DNA of 64,000 nucleotides from Contendibacter sp031732755 (GCA_031732755.1 JAVMKI010000081.1:1-64000), one strand, 5' to 3'. Shown: positions 1-9,907, counted from the first letter of the stretch. Translations and numbers: made by a program. The notes: a model not told the origin generated them from the sequence alone.

Positions 1-1
1 A

Positions 2-2334
2 AAGAAGCCGCTTGAACCGGCCATTTCATCGATGCATCACTTTGAATCACACCCGGTTGGCGAAGCCATCGATCTGGTGGACCCTGAAACCCTGCGCTTC
101 GTCGAGGTTGGCGGCGCGGCGTGCCGGATGCTGGGCTACCGCCACGACGAGTTTCTAGGACTACCGCTGGCGGCGCGATTCAAGCCGATGCCAGCGAAGA
201 GGACATGAAAAGGTTTTGCGCCCGGCTTCTGGCCAGCGGCGGCGACAGTTTCGAAGCCCGACATCGCTGCAAGGACGGACGCATCCTCGATACACAAGTG
301 ACCGTGCGTGTGATCCGGCTGCGGGATCGGAATTATTTTCTCGGCATCTGGCGCGACATCACCGAGCGTAAAGCGGCGGAGGCGGCGCTGCGGGCGAGCA
401 ACGAATTTTTGAAAACGTTGCTCGATGCCATCCCGGTGCCGATCTTCTACAAGGATTCGGCGGACCGCTACCTCGGCTGCAACCGGGCTTTCGAGGAATT
501 CTTCGGCCAAAATCGGGAAGACATTATCGGCAAAACCGTGTTCGACATCGATCCCAAAGAGTTGGCTGAGGTTTACCATGCGCGGGATCTCGAACTTCTC
601 CAACGGATGGGTTCGCAGATCTACGAAATCCAAGTCAAGGATGCCGGCGCCGCCGTCCACGATGTGGTTTTCCACAAGGCCACTTTTTCCAATGCCGATG
701 GCAGTGGGGGCGGGTTCATCGGCGCGATTCTGGATATCACCGCGAACAAGGCGATGGAAGCGGCGCTACAGACGGCCAAGCAGCTTGCCGAAGCCGCCAG
801 CGTGGCCAAGAGCGAATTCCTTGCCCACATGAGCCACGAAATCCGCACCCCGCTGAATGGCGTGTTGGGCCTGGCCCAGGTGCTGCGTCAGGAACCGCTC
901 ACGGCGAGCCAGCGTACCCTGGTCGAGCACATCCAGGCCGCTGGCCAGTCCCTGCTGGTCCTCTTCAACGACATCCTGGATTTCTCCAGGATCGAGGCCG
1001 GCCAGCTCCGCGTGGATTCCCGGCCATTCATCCTCAACGAACCGCTAACCCAGATTGGGAACCTGCTGGGTCAGACCGCCCGGGCCAAGAAGCTCGAACT
1101 TCGCATCGCCCCGCCCACCGATCCGGTGGGTCCACTGCTAGGCGACAGCGTGCGGCTGGAGCAGGTGCTGGTCAATCTGATCGGCAATGCCATCAAGTTC
1201 ACCGAACGGGGCGAGGTGACGTTGACTGTCCAGGTGCGGGAAGCCACCACCACTACCGTGTGGCTGCGCTTCGAGGTGCGCGATACCGGTATCGGCATTC
1301 CCCTGGAGACTCTGCAACGTCTGTTCACTCCCTTCACCCAGGGCGATACGGGCATCACCCGCCGATTCGGCGGCATCGGACTGGGCCTGGCGATCTGTCA
1401 GCGGTTGGTGGACCTGATGGGCGGGGTAATCCGCGCGGAGAGTCGGATCAACCATGGCAGCCGGTTCTGGTTCGAGTTGCCGTTCCTGCGCGCGGCGGAA
1501 GGCGGGCCGGTTTCCGAGCCCGATCCCGCGCGGATGCTCCCGACGGAACCCCGGTTGATGGGCCTGCGGGTGCTGGTGGTAGACGACGACGCGATCACCC
1601 GGAAAGTGGTCGAGCGGACTCTCAAACGCGAAGGCGCGACGATCACCTTGGCGGCCGACGGCCAGCAGGCGATCCAACAAATCCAGGCCTGGCCCGAAGC
1701 CTTCGATGCGGTGTTGATGGACGTGCGGATGCCGGTGCTGGATGGCTTGGCCGCGACCCGGCTAATCCGCGTGGAGTTGGGTCTGACCGAACTCCCCATC
1801 TTCGCCTTTACCGCTGGAGCGCTGGCCAACCAGCAAGCAGCGGCGCGCGCGGCCGGATTCAATGATGTCCTGGCCAAGCCACTGGATTTGGAACAACTGA
1901 CGACCGTGCTGTCGCCGTGGGTTCAACCGAAGCCCGCCCCGCGGGTTGCCCCCTGCCCTGGCCTTCTCTCCCAAAAAGAGAGGGAGTCGGTTGCCGACAT
2001 CCCAGCCATTGCACCGTGGCGCCCGCCGACCGACGCCGCGGCGTCCGTGAAGTCGGCGCTGTCGGCGGAACGCCCGGCGGTGGAAGCGCCAGGCACAACG
2101 CTTCGCCCCTTCGACAACGCCGCGCTGCAATCGAAGGCGCGCGCCTTGGTCGCCATGCTGAACACCGGCCAGGGCAAGGCCCGGAAGGTCAGCGCGGAGA
2201 TCGAGGCGCTGCTGGCCGGGACCGATTTGCAACAGTCTTACGCCCCAATCGCTCATGCCATCGCCCGCCTTGATTTCGAAGCGGCGCTTGAGCACTTGCA
2301 AACACTCGCCCGCCACCATGATTGGCGGCTATGA
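2..2334 (+). CDS. hybrid sensor histidine kinase, cut at left edge and frameshifted
   Basis: Two-component signalling protein with PAS sensors, a histidine kinase core and a receiver. From 121 the frame reads the end of one PAS domain, a second PAS (about residues 95-215), HisKA with phospho-acceptor His in HMSHEIRTPLNG (codon 835-837), HATPase_c with N box NLIGNAIKF, G1 DTGIGIP and G2 GIGLGLA, then a receiver (VVDDD near the start, acceptor Asp in LMDVRMP, codon 1720-1722, final Lys in LAKPLD). The C-terminal 100 residues resemble an Hpt-type tail but show no HxxKG histidine. The first PAS half lies in another frame (2-208: LVDPETLRFVEV, MLGYRHDEFLG) and rejoins after about 172, so one base appears lost in the run gcggcgcg at 170-177. 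The methionine-like start at 121 is therefore not the true start; the gene begins beyond the left edge. It could be a real mutation or a sequence error. Confidence 0.85.
1949..1986 (+). repeat. dispersed CCC..CTCTCCC..GAGAGGGAG element, copy A
   Basis: Pyrimidine-rich left part followed by an imperfect inverted repeat (CTCTC, short spacer, GAGAG). It sits in frame inside the linker between receiver and C-terminal domain of the histidine kinase, adding residues such as PCPGLLSQKERES without breaking the frame. Similar copies occur at 40833-40875 (opposite orientation, inside a coding region) and 45440-45481 (between genes). Confidence 0.55.
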
Positions 2335-2748
2335 TCCCCGCCGCCGCTCGGCGCGCTCGGTTGACCGAGCTATCGAGTTTCTGGGAGAAATCAGGTTAAA
2401 CTGCCCGACCAGAAGCCATTGAGTGACCTAGGCGCGGCGCTGTCTCGGCGACCGGTGAAAACAGGTCAAACCAGCCCAAACCAGCCCAAACCAGCTCACC
2501 AAAGACCATCGAATGACCTATGGGAGGCTGGACAAGCGGTGAGCGGCACGGACAACCGGGGAGGCGGAGAAGTATTGTTTGAGGTCCAGAAGGTCTTGAT
2601 TCGATTCAAATTGACCGCTTGGGTTACCCGGCTGATCGCTCTGGTATCATCGGCCGTCGTTCCCGACTTCCGATGGCGCCGCTCAGCCTGACGTCATCCC
2701 GCGAGGCACCCTACTTTCCGTTTCCGTCGTTCAAGGCTGTTCCAACCC
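2335..2748. other. intergenic stretch before trpE, no convincing gene
   Basis: This 414-base gap has no open frame with recognisable protein character; a 90-codon plus-strand frame (2419-2691) is low in quality and lacks a family resemblance. It contains a short tandem repeat at 2467-2496 and a loosely repeated phrase (near 2407 and 2500: gacca..a..c.attgagtgaccta-like). A TATCAT hexamer near 2645 could be a -10 box for trpE, but no well-spaced -35 accompanies it. Confidence 0.4.
2467..2496 (+). repeat. 10-bp tandem repeat, three copies
   Basis: The unit caaaccagcc is repeated three times head to tail (last copy ends in t). It lies in the non-coding gap upstream of trpE. Function is unknown; it is likely a slipped-strand expansion. 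Confidence 0.8.
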
Positions 2749-4251
2749 ATGAATCAGAATGAGTTCCAGCGCCTGGTTGAACAAGGCTTCAACCGTATTC
2801 CGGTCGCCCGCGAAGTCCTGGCCGACCTCGATACCCCGCTCAGCACCTATCTCAAATTGGCCGACGCCCCCTATAGCTACCTGCTGGAATCGGTGCAGGG
2901 CGGCGAAAAGTGGGGCCGCTACTCCATCATCGGCCTGCCCTGCCGCAAGATCGTTCGGGTGCGCGGCCACCGCGTGACCGTCGAACACGCCGGCGAAATC
3001 GTCGAGGCGCTGGACTGCCCCGACCCGTTGGCCTGGATTCAGGAGTTCCAGAACCGCTATCGGGTGCCCGCCATGAGCGAGGGACTGCCGCGTTTCATCG
3101 GCGGACTGGTCGGTTACTTCGGTTATGACACCATCCGCTACATCGAACCCAAGTTGGCGCACTGCCCCAATCCCGATCCGCTGGATAACCCGGACATCCT
3201 GCTGCTGGTGTCCGAAGACCTGGTGGTGTTCGACAACCTGGCCGGGCGGCTGTATCTGATCACCCTCGTGGATCCAGCGGTGGAGCGCGCCTATTCCCGC
3301 GCCCAGCAACGGCTGGACGACTGGAGCGAATTATTGCGCACCCCGCGCTCGCTCTATGCGCCGTACCGCTCCCATCCAGCGACGCGGGAGATCGAGTTTG
3401 TTTCCGGCTTCACCCAACAGGGTTTTGAAACCGCCGTCGAGCGGATCAAGGACTATATCCTGGCCGGCGATTGCATGCAGGTGGTGCCGTCGCAACGGTT
3501 GTCGGCGCCGTTTCGGGCCGCGCCGCTGGATTTGTACCGGGCGCTGCGCGGCCTGAATCCCTCGCCCTACATGTATTTCCTGCACCTGGGTGATTTCCAC
3601 ATCGTCGGCTCGTCGCCGGAAATCCTGATGCGGCTGGAGGACGGCTTGCTGACCGTGCGCCCCATCGCCGGCACCCGCCAGCGCGGCGTGACCGAAGAGC
3701 AGGATCAAGCGCTGGAGGCGGAATTGCTGGCCGACCCCAAGGAACTGGCGGAACACTTGATGTTGATTGATCTGGGCCGCAACGACGTGGGCCGGGTCAG
3801 CGAGATCGGCAGCGTTCGCCTGACCGAGAAAATGGTGATCGAACGCTACTCGCATGTCATGCACATCGTCTCCAATGTGACCGGGCGGCTGCGTCCTGGT
3901 TTGACGGCGATGGATGCCCTGCGCGCCACCTTCCCGGCGGGCACGGTCAGCGGCGCGCCCAAGATTCGCGCCATGGAGATCATCGACGAACTGGAACCGG
4001 TCAAGCGTGGCATTTACGCCGGCGCGGTCGGCTACCTGTCGTGGTCAGGCAACATGGACACCGCCATCGCCATCCGCACCGCCGTGCTCAAGGACGGGCT
4101 GCTGCACGTGCAGGCTGGAGCCGGCATCGTGGCCGACTCCGTGCCGGAGAAAGAATGGGAAGAAACCATGAACAAGGGCCGCGCCCTGTTCCGCGCGGCA
4201 ACGCTGGCCGAACGGGGGCTGGATGAGCCGAGGGGGGTTGGCGAGCCGTAG
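2749..4251 (+). CDS. trpE: anthranilate synthase component I
   Basis: Converts chorismate and glutamine-derived ammonia to anthranilate, the first committed step of tryptophan synthesis, in the cytoplasm with a TrpG partner that is not encoded nearby. At 500 residues it has the usual length. The N-terminal domain carries the feedback-site motif YSYLLESVQGGEKWGRYS typical of tryptophan-sensitive TrpE. The C-terminal chorismate-binding domain shows LIDLGRNDVGRVS, the catalytic region ERYSHVMHIVS, FPAGTVSGAPKIRAME and QAGAGIVADSVPE. The LLES element distinguishes it from PabB. The ATG at 2749 starts the conserved N-terminus directly; no strong ribosome binding site precedes it. It stands alone on the plus strand and ends 10 bases from the convergent dgkA. 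Confidence 0.96.
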   Translation: MNQNEFQRLVEQGFNRIPVAREVLADLDTPLSTYLKLADAPYSYLLESVQGGEKWGRYSIIGLPCRKIVRVRGHRVTVEHAGEIVEALDCPDPLAWIQEFQNRYRVPAMSEGLPRFIGGLVGYFGYDTIRYIEPKLAHCPNPDPLDNPDILLLVSEDLVVFDNLAGRLYLITLVDPAVERAYSRAQQRLDDWSELLRTPRSLYAPYRSHPATREIEFVSGFTQQGFETAVERIKDYILAGDCMQVVPSQRLSAPFRAAPLDLYRALRGLNPSPYMYFLHLGDFHIVGSSPEILMRLEDGLLTVRPIAGTRQRGVTEEQDQALEAELLADPKELAEHLMLIDLGRNDVGRVSEIGSVRLTEKMVIERYSHVMHIVSNVTGRLRPGLTAMDALRATFPAGTVSGAPKIRAMEIIDELEPVKRGIYAGAVGYLSWSGNMDTAIAIRTAVLKDGLLHVQAGAGIVADSVPEKEWEETMNKGRALFRAATLAERGLDEPRGVGEP

Positions 4252-4261
4252 CGCGTTGCGT

Positions 4262-4624
4262 TCAGGCGAACAAAATCAGCAGCCACACCACCCCGGCGTT
4301 GAGCAGCGCCACGAATACCGCCGCCGAGCCGATATCCTTGGCCCGGCCCGACAATTCGTGGCGTTCCGGCCCGATGCGATCAATGGCGGCCTCGATGCCG
4401 GTATTGAGCAGTTCGACGATCACGATCAGCAACAGACTGCCGATCAGTAGCACCCGCTCCACGGCGGAGTCACCCAGCCACAACGCCAGCGGCGCGAGCG
4501 CGGCGCATAGCAGCGCCTCCTGTCGAAACGCTTCCTCGTTGCGCCAGGCCGCTTTCAATCCCGCCCAGGAATAGCCGGTGGCGTTGACCAACCGGCGCCA
4601 ACCCTTGTGTTGCTGAAAACCCAT
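4262..4624 (-). CDS. dgkA: diacylglycerol kinase (prokaryotic, integral membrane)
   Basis: Phosphorylates diacylglycerol to phosphatidic acid in the inner membrane, recycling lipid left over from envelope polymer synthesis. The 120 residues match the small DgkA family. Three hydrophobic segments are visible (about 38-50, 56-75, 100-119), with the signature ELLNTGIEAAIDRIG (Glu71 and Glu78 correspond to the catalytic and metal-binding glutamates) and ELSGRAKDIGSAAV. It follows gcvPB by 6 bases and is probably co-transcribed with tpx and gcvPB. The pairing with a glycine cleavage gene has no obvious functional logic. Confidence 0.95.
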   Translation of the reverse strand: MGFQQHKGWRRLVNATGYSWAGLKAAWRNEEAFRQEALLCAALAPLALWLGDSAVERVLLIGSLLLIVIVELLNTGIEAAIDRIGPERHELSGRAKDIGSAAVFVALLNAGVVWLLILFA

Positions 4625-4630
4625 CGTGAA

Positions 4631-6088
4631 TCAGGCCTCGGCGACTGGCCGCCAGGCCAGGTCCATGTCGCGGGCGGCCCGCACCTCGTCCAGTCGCCGC
4701 ACCGGGCGGTGGTGCGGCGCGCCCTTGACCCAGTCGGGGTCAGTCTCGGCTTCCCGCTGAATTTGCGCCATGGCCGCCACAAACGCGTCCAACTCTTCCT
4801 TGCACTCGGTTTCGGTCGGCTCGATCAGCAGGCATTCCGGCACCAACAGCGGAAAATACGTGGTCGGTGCGTGGAAGCCGAGATCGAGCAACCGCTTGGC
4901 GAAATCCATCGCGGTGACGCCCAGCGTTTTGGCCTGGCGCTTGAGGGTGAGGATGAATTCATGACTGGCCCGCCGCTGCGGAAAAGCGGGATCGAAGCCT
5001 ACTTGCGCCAGTTCCGCCATCAGATAGTTGGCGTTCAGGGCGGAATATTCGGCGACTCGGCCCATGCCGGCGCGGCCCAGCATCCGAGCGTAGACGTAGG
5101 CGCGCAGCAGCACCCCGGCGTTGCCCATGAATGCCGACAGCCGGCCGATGCTCTGGGGTCGGTCGGCTTCGCTCAGCCAGCGGTAGCGGTCACCGTCCCG
5201 GCCCACGATGGGAATCGGCAGGAACGGCGCCAGCCGAACGTTGGCCGCCACCGGCCCCGCGCCGGGACCGCCGCCGCCGTGTGGAGTGGCGAAGGTCTTG
5301 TGCAGATTCATGTGCATCACGTCGAAGCCCATGTCACCAGGCCGCGCCTTGCCGAGAATGGCGTTGAGGTTAGCGCCATCGTAATAGAGCAGGCCGCCGC
5401 CGGCGTGGACGATGGCGGCGATTTCCGCGATGTTCCGCTCGAACACGCCCAGGGTCGATGGATTGGTCAGCATCAGTCCAGCGGTTTGCGGTCCAACCGC
5501 CTGGCGCAGGGCGGCGAGGTCCACATCACCGTGCATGTCGGTGGGAATTTCCCGGACCGTGAATCCGCACATGATGGCGGTGGCCGGATTGGTGCCGTGC
5601 GCGGCGTCGGGAACCAGCACTTCGCGGCGGGCATGGTCGCCGCGGGCGACGTGATAGGCGCGAATCATCGCCATCCCGGCGAATTCGCCCTGCGCCCCGG
5701 CCATCGGCGTCAGCGAGACCGCCTGCATCCCCGTGACTTCCCGCAATATCTCCTGCAATTCGTGCAAGCAGGCGAGAAAACCCTGGCTGACCGACTCCGG
5801 AGTCAGGGGGTGGCGGGCGAGAAAACCGGGCAGCGAGGCCAGCCGATGGCAGGCCCGCGGGTTGTACTTCATGGTGCAGGAGCCCAGCGGGTAGAAGTGG
5901 GTGTCGATGGAGAAATTCTTTTGCGACAGCCGAGTGTAATGGCGTACCGCCTGAAGTTCGGACACTTCCGGCAACGGCGCGGCGCGACGGCGACGCAGCG
6001 CCTCGGGAAGGTCGGACAGAGCATCATCAGGCACGGTGGCGGGAACAACCGCGCGACGGCCGGGACGGGACTGGTCGAAGATCAGCAT
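4631..6088 (-). CDS. gcvPB: glycine dehydrogenase (decarboxylating) subunit 2, P-protein beta
   Basis: C-terminal half of the split P-protein of the glycine cleavage system: a PLP enzyme that decarboxylates glycine and passes the aminomethyl group to the lipoyl arm of GcvH. At 485 residues it matches the two-subunit form rather than the roughly 950-residue fused GcvP. The PLP lysine is in NLHKTFATPHGGGGPG (about Lys264), and the ligand regions YYDGANLNAILG and PIVGRDGDRYRW are present. The partner gcvPA, gcvT and gcvH are not in this window. It lies 7 bases after tpx and 6 bases before dgkA on the same strand, so it is presumably read from the tpx promoter. Confidence 0.95.
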   Translation of the reverse strand: MLIFDQSRPGRRAVVPATVPDDALSDLPEALRRRRAAPLPEVSELQAVRHYTRLSQKNFSIDTHFYPLGSCTMKYNPRACHRLASLPGFLARHPLTPESVSQGFLACLHELQEILREVTGMQAVSLTPMAGAQGEFAGMAMIRAYHVARGDHARREVLVPDAAHGTNPATAIMCGFTVREIPTDMHGDVDLAALRQAVGPQTAGLMLTNPSTLGVFERNIAEIAAIVHAGGGLLYYDGANLNAILGKARPGDMGFDVMHMNLHKTFATPHGGGGPGAGPVAANVRLAPFLPIPIVGRDGDRYRWLSEADRPQSIGRLSAFMGNAGVLLRAYVYARMLGRAGMGRVAEYSALNANYLMAELAQVGFDPAFPQRRASHEFILTLKRQAKTLGVTAMDFAKRLLDLGFHAPTTYFPLLVPECLLIEPTETECKEELDAFVAAMAQIQREAETDPDWVKGAPHHRPVRRLDEVRAARDMDLAWRPVAEA

Positions 6089-6095
6089 GGGTGGA

Positions 6096-6596
6096 TTACT
6101 TCAGCGCCGCCAGCGCCGCCTCGTAATGCGGTTCCTGAGCGATTTCCGGAACCAGTTCGGCGTGACGCACCTGATTGTTGGCATCCAGCACGACCACGGC
6201 GCGGGCGGTCAGGCCGGCCAGCGGTCCGTCTTCCAGCAAAACGCCGTAATCCTTGGCGAATTTGCGGGAGCGCATCATAGACAGGGTGATGACGTTGCTC
6301 AGCCCCTCATTGCCGCAGAACCGTTTCTGAGCGAACGGCAGGTCGGCGGAAATCACCAGGAGCACGGTATCGGGATGGGTCTTGGCGTATTCGCTGAACT
6401 TGCGGGTGGACAGCGCGCACACCGAGGTGTCAAGGCTGGGGACGATATTGAGTAATTTCCGCTTGCCGGCGAAATCGGCCAGGGTGACATCCTTCAGTTC
6501 GGCGGTCACCAGTTTGAAATCGGGAGCGGGTTCGCCAACGGTCGGCAGGTTGCCATTGGTGTTGATTGGGTTGCCTTTGAAAGTCAGGGTCGCCAT
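6096..6596 (-). CDS. tpx: thiol peroxidase (atypical 2-Cys peroxiredoxin)
   Basis: Reduces hydrogen peroxide and lipid hydroperoxides using thioredoxin. The 166-residue protein has the Tpx hallmarks: peroxidatic Cys60 in PSLDTSVCALSTRKF and resolving Cys94 in RFCGNEGL, within a thioredoxin fold (ADFAGKRKLLNIVPS). The ATG at 6596 is preceded by a strong ribosome binding site, GGAGGT with 8 bases of spacing. First gene of a tight leftward set with gcvPB and dgkA; its promoter should lie in the 233-base gap shared with the divergent tex. Confidence 0.97.
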   Translation of the reverse strand: MATLTFKGNPINTNGNLPTVGEPAPDFKLVTAELKDVTLADFAGKRKLLNIVPSLDTSVCALSTRKFSEYAKTHPDTVLLVISADLPFAQKRFCGNEGLSNVITLSMMRSRKFAKDYGVLLEDGPLAGLTARAVVVLDANNQVRHAELVPEIAQEPHYEAALAALK

Positions 6597-6829
6597 GAAG
6601 TAGTACCTCCAAGGGTGGGTCGGCGCGATGGGTCAACGGAGATTTCACATTTTGGTAGAGAACACCAGAGGGGTAAAGTTTCTTTCGTTGAAAACGACCG
6701 CCAACCCAGCGAATATGATTCTTCCACTGATCCTGCGTGCGGAGTGAGCTTCCAAGACAGGGTTGCCTGATCACAAGCAGCCAAAGCATTACGCCATTGC
6801 TTTTTCAAGGTTCGACTACCTCTATTGCC

Positions 6830-9142
6830 ATGACCATTATTCAAACTCTCGCTCGCGAACTCGGCGTCCGCGAATCCCAGATCGAGGCCGCCGTCGTCCT
6901 GCTGGACGGCGGCGCCACCGTGCCGTTCATTGCCCGCTACCGCAAGGAAGCCACCGGCAGCCTCGACGACACGCAATTGCGCCTGCTAGAAGAGCGCCTT
7001 GGCTACCTGCGCGAATTGGAAGAACGGCGCGGCGTCATTCTCGCCAGCATCCGCGAACAGAACCAACTGACCACCGAATTGGAAACCGCCATCCTAGCTG
7101 CCGATACCAAAACCCGGCTGGAAGACTTGTATCTGCCCTACAAGCCCAAGCGCCGCACCAAGGCGCAAATCGCCCGCGAAGCAGGTCTGGCGCCACTCGC
7201 TCACGGTCTGTTGGACGATCCGACCCAGGCGCCGGAAACGTTGGCCGCCGGCTTGGTTGATCCCGAACGCGGCGTGCCCGACGCGAAGGCGGCGCTGGAC
7301 GGCGCGCGGCAAATCCTGATGGAGGAATTCGCCGAAAACGCGGAACTGCTGACCCAGTTGCGGGAATATTTATGGGACAACGCCGTGCTCCATTCACAGA
7401 TGGTCGAGGGCAAGGCCGAGGAAGGGGCCAAGTTCCGCGACTATTTCGATTATCGGGAGGCTCTGCGTCAGATTCCCTCGCATCGCGCCCTGGCGCTGTT
7501 TCGAGGCCGTAACGAGGACATCTTGCAACTCACGCTGGAAATCGGCGATCCCGCCGCGCCCGGCCCCGATCCTGGCGAACGGTTGGTCGCCGCCCGGTTT
7601 GGCATCCGCGACGAGGGCCGGCCCGCCGATGCCTGGCTGCGGGAAACCGCCCGTTGGGCCTGGAAGGTCAAATTGCTGCCGCATCTGGAGACCGAACTCA
7701 AACAGCGTCTGCGTGAGGCGGCCGAGGAGGAAGCGATCCAGGTGTTCGCCCGCAACTTGCGCGACTTGCTGTTGGCCGCGCCGGCGGGTGCCCGGCCCAC
7801 GCTGGGGCTGGACCCTGGCCTGCGCACCGGCGTCAAGGTGGCAGTGATCGACGCGACCGGCAAGCTGGTGGACACCGCGACGATTTATCCACACGTTCCG
7901 CGCAACCAGTGGGACGATAGTTTGCATGTGCTGGCCGAATTGTGCCGTCGGCATCGTGTCGAGTTGATCAGTATCGGTAACGGCACCGCCTCGCGCGAAA
8001 CCGACCGGCTGGCGACCGAGTTGATCCAGCGTCATCCCGAACTGGGTTTGCGCAAGCTGGTGGTGTCGGAAGCGGGGGCTTCGGTCTACTCCGCCTCGGA
8101 ACTGGCGGCGCGCGAATTTCCCGACGTGGATGTGTCACTGCGCGGCGCGGTGTCCATCGCCCGCCGTCTGCAAGATCCGCTGGCGGAACTGGTCAAGATC
8201 GAACCCAAGGCCATCGGCGTCGGCCAGTATCAGCACGATGTCAGCCAAACTCGGTTGGCGCGAACGCTGGACGCGGTGGTCGAGGATTGCGTGAACGCGG
8301 TCGGGGTGGAGGTCAATACCGCCTCCGCGCCGCTGTTGGCGCGAGTGGCCGGTTTAAACGCAACCCTGGCCCGTAACATCGTTGAACACCGCGACGCCAA
8401 CGGTCCGTTCCGGCGGCGCGAGCAATTGCTGAAGGTGACGCGGCTAGGCGACAAGACCTTCGAGCAGGCCGCCGGCTTCTTGCGGATTCTCGGCGGCGAC
8501 AATCCGCTGGACCGTTCCGCCGTTCACCCGGAAGCCTATCCAGTGGTCGAGCGTATCCTCGCCGCCAGTGGACGCGGCTTGCACGAGGTGTTGGGTAATA
8601 CAGCGTTTCTCAAAACGCTGGAGCCCACCCGCTTCGCCGATGACCGGTTTGGTTCACCGACCGTGCGCGATATTTTGGTGGAACTGGAAAAGCCGGGGCG
8701 CGACCCCCGACCGGAGTTCAAGACCGCCACGTTCAAGGATGGCGTGGAGAAATTGACCGATTTACAGCCGGGGATGGTGTTGGAAGGCGTGGTGACCAAC
8801 GTCGCCAATTTCGGCGCTTTTGTGGACATCGGCGTCCATCAGGACGGATTGGTGCATGTGTCGGCGCTAGCGGATCGCTTTGTCAAAGACCCGCGCGAGG
8901 TGGTGAAAGCGGGTCAGGTGGTGAAGGTTAAGGTGCTGGAAGTCGACCTGAAGCGGCAGCGAATCGCCTTGACGATGCGACTGAACGAAGCCGTGACCAG
9001 CGCTCCGGCCCGAAAAGCGGAGAACGCACAGCGACCAGAGCGGCGGGAACGGGGACCGCGCCCGCCATCGCCGTCGGAAAAACTGGAGAATCGTCCGGGC
9101 GCGTTGGCCGAAGCGTTCGCGCGGGCGCGACGGGAACGGTGA
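6830..9142 (+). CDS. tex: Tex family RNA-binding transcription accessory protein
   Basis: Nucleic-acid-binding protein of the Tex/YhgF family, associated in other bacteria with transcription and stress tolerance. About 770 residues, typical of the family. Domain order: helical Tex N-domain (FIARYRKEATGSLDD, LYLPYKPKRRTKAQIA), YqgF-like nuclease fold (LGLDPGLRTGVKVAVID), helix-hairpin-helix region (VGVEVNTASAPLLARVAGL, GDKTFEQAAGFLRI) and an S1 domain near residues 640-715 (GMVLEGVVTNVANFGAFVDIG). The tail is basic and low in complexity. I chose ATG at 6830 because the conserved N-terminus starts there; an in-frame extension to 6737 adds 31 unconserved residues. Followed after 10 bases by an SDR gene. 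Confidence 0.95.
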   Translation: MTIIQTLARELGVRESQIEAAVVLLDGGATVPFIARYRKEATGSLDDTQLRLLEERLGYLRELEERRGVILASIREQNQLTTELETAILAADTKTRLEDLYLPYKPKRRTKAQIAREAGLAPLAHGLLDDPTQAPETLAAGLVDPERGVPDAKAALDGARQILMEEFAENAELLTQLREYLWDNAVLHSQMVEGKAEEGAKFRDYFDYREALRQIPSHRALALFRGRNEDILQLTLEIGDPAAPGPDPGERLVAARFGIRDEGRPADAWLRETARWAWKVKLLPHLETELKQRLREAAEEEAIQVFARNLRDLLLAAPAGARPTLGLDPGLRTGVKVAVIDATGKLVDTATIYPHVPRNQWDDSLHVLAELCRRHRVELISIGNGTASRETDRLATELIQRHPELGLRKLVVSEAGASVYSASELAAREFPDVDVSLRGAVSIARRLQDPLAELVKIEPKAIGVGQYQHDVSQTRLARTLDAVVEDCVNAVGVEVNTASAPLLARVAGLNATLARNIVEHRDANGPFRRREQLLKVTRLGDKTFEQAAGFLRILGGDNPLDRSAVHPEAYPVVERILAASGRGLHEVLGNTAFLKTLEPTRFADDRFGSPTVRDILVELEKPGRDPRPEFKTATFKDGVEKLTDLQPGMVLEGVVTNVANFGAFVDIGVHQDGLVHVSALADRFVKDPREVVKAGQVVKVKVLEVDLKRQRIALTMRLNEAVTSAPARKAENAQRPERRERGPRPPSPSEKLENRPGALAEAFARARRER

Positions 9143-9152
9143 AGGGTCGACA

Positions 9153-9887
9153 ATGAACACGCCTTCTCAAGCCTTGCCGCTGCGCGATCAAGTGGCGTTT
9201 ATCACCGGCGGTGGTCGGGGGATTGGCGCGGCGACCGCCGAGGCTCTGGCGCGCAAGGGCGCGCGGGTGATCGTCGCCAGCCGCACCGAGGCGGAACTGA
9301 CGGCCATCGTCGCCCAACTTCGGGCCGCCGGGCTGGACGCGGCCTCGATCACCCTGGATGTCGCCGACGAAGCGGCGGTGGAAGCGGCCTTCGCGCGCAT
9401 CGCCGCCGAGCAAGGTCGGCTGGACATTCTGGTCAATAACGCTGCCATTCTGTTGAGCGGCCCATTCGCCGAGATAGCGATGACGGACTGGGATCGGGTG
9501 CTGGCGATCAACCTGCGGGGGGCGGTACTATGCGCGCGGCAGGCGTTCCGGCGGATGCAAGAACGGGGTGGCGCCATCGTCAACGTGTCGTCATTGGGCG
9601 GGGTGCCGGGAACCGAGAAATTCCCCGGTTACGCCGCCTACACCGTCAGCAAGTTTGCCCTGACCGGCTTGACCGAAGCATTGGCCGCCGAAGGCAGGGA
9701 GCACCGCATCCGGGTCAACGCGGTGGCACCGGGCGCGGTGGATACCGTCATGCTGCGTCGGGCCGCGCCGCATTTGCGCACCCGTACCGGCCCCGCCGAC
9801 GTGGCCAAAATCATCGCCTTCCTGTGCGATTCAGCCGAGTCTGGCTGCATGACCGGCGCGACACTGGCGATCAACAGCAACCTTTGA
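9153..9887 (+). CDS. SDR family NAD(P)-dependent oxidoreductase
   Basis: Classical short-chain dehydrogenase, 244 residues. Seen: nucleotide-binding TGGGRGIG at the start of the Rossmann fold, NNAA, a conserved Ser in NVSSLGG, and the catalytic YxxxK (Tyr163, Lys167 in AYTVSKFALTG), plus the PG-turn in VAPGAVDT. Closest in style to FabG-like 3-oxoacyl reductases or generic alcohol dehydrogenases; the substrate cannot be read from sequence. A neutral residue following the second beta strand (ASRTEAEL) is more consistent with NADP than NAD, as inference. It follows tex by 10 bases and converges with tatC. Confidence 0.88.
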   Translation: MNTPSQALPLRDQVAFITGGGRGIGAATAEALARKGARVIVASRTEAELTAIVAQLRAAGLDAASITLDVADEAAVEAAFARIAAEQGRLDILVNNAAILLSGPFAEIAMTDWDRVLAINLRGAVLCARQAFRRMQERGGAIVNVSSLGGVPGTEKFPGYAAYTVSKFALTGLTEALAAEGREHRIRVNAVAPGAVDTVMLRRAAPHLRTRTGPADVAKIIAFLCDSAESGCMTGATLAINSNL

Positions 9888-9907
9888 ACCAACTGGTGGC
9901 AGTGGCG

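Noticed and set aside
2419..2691. 90-residue gene upstream of trpE
   Set aside because: Contains the 10-base tandem repeat, shows no recognisable domain and no clear ribosome binding site.
4607..6280. 557-codon plus-strand frame opposite gcvPB and tpx
   Set aside because: It is antisense to two well-conserved genes in high-GC DNA, with His/Gln/Arg-rich shadow composition and no family resemblance.
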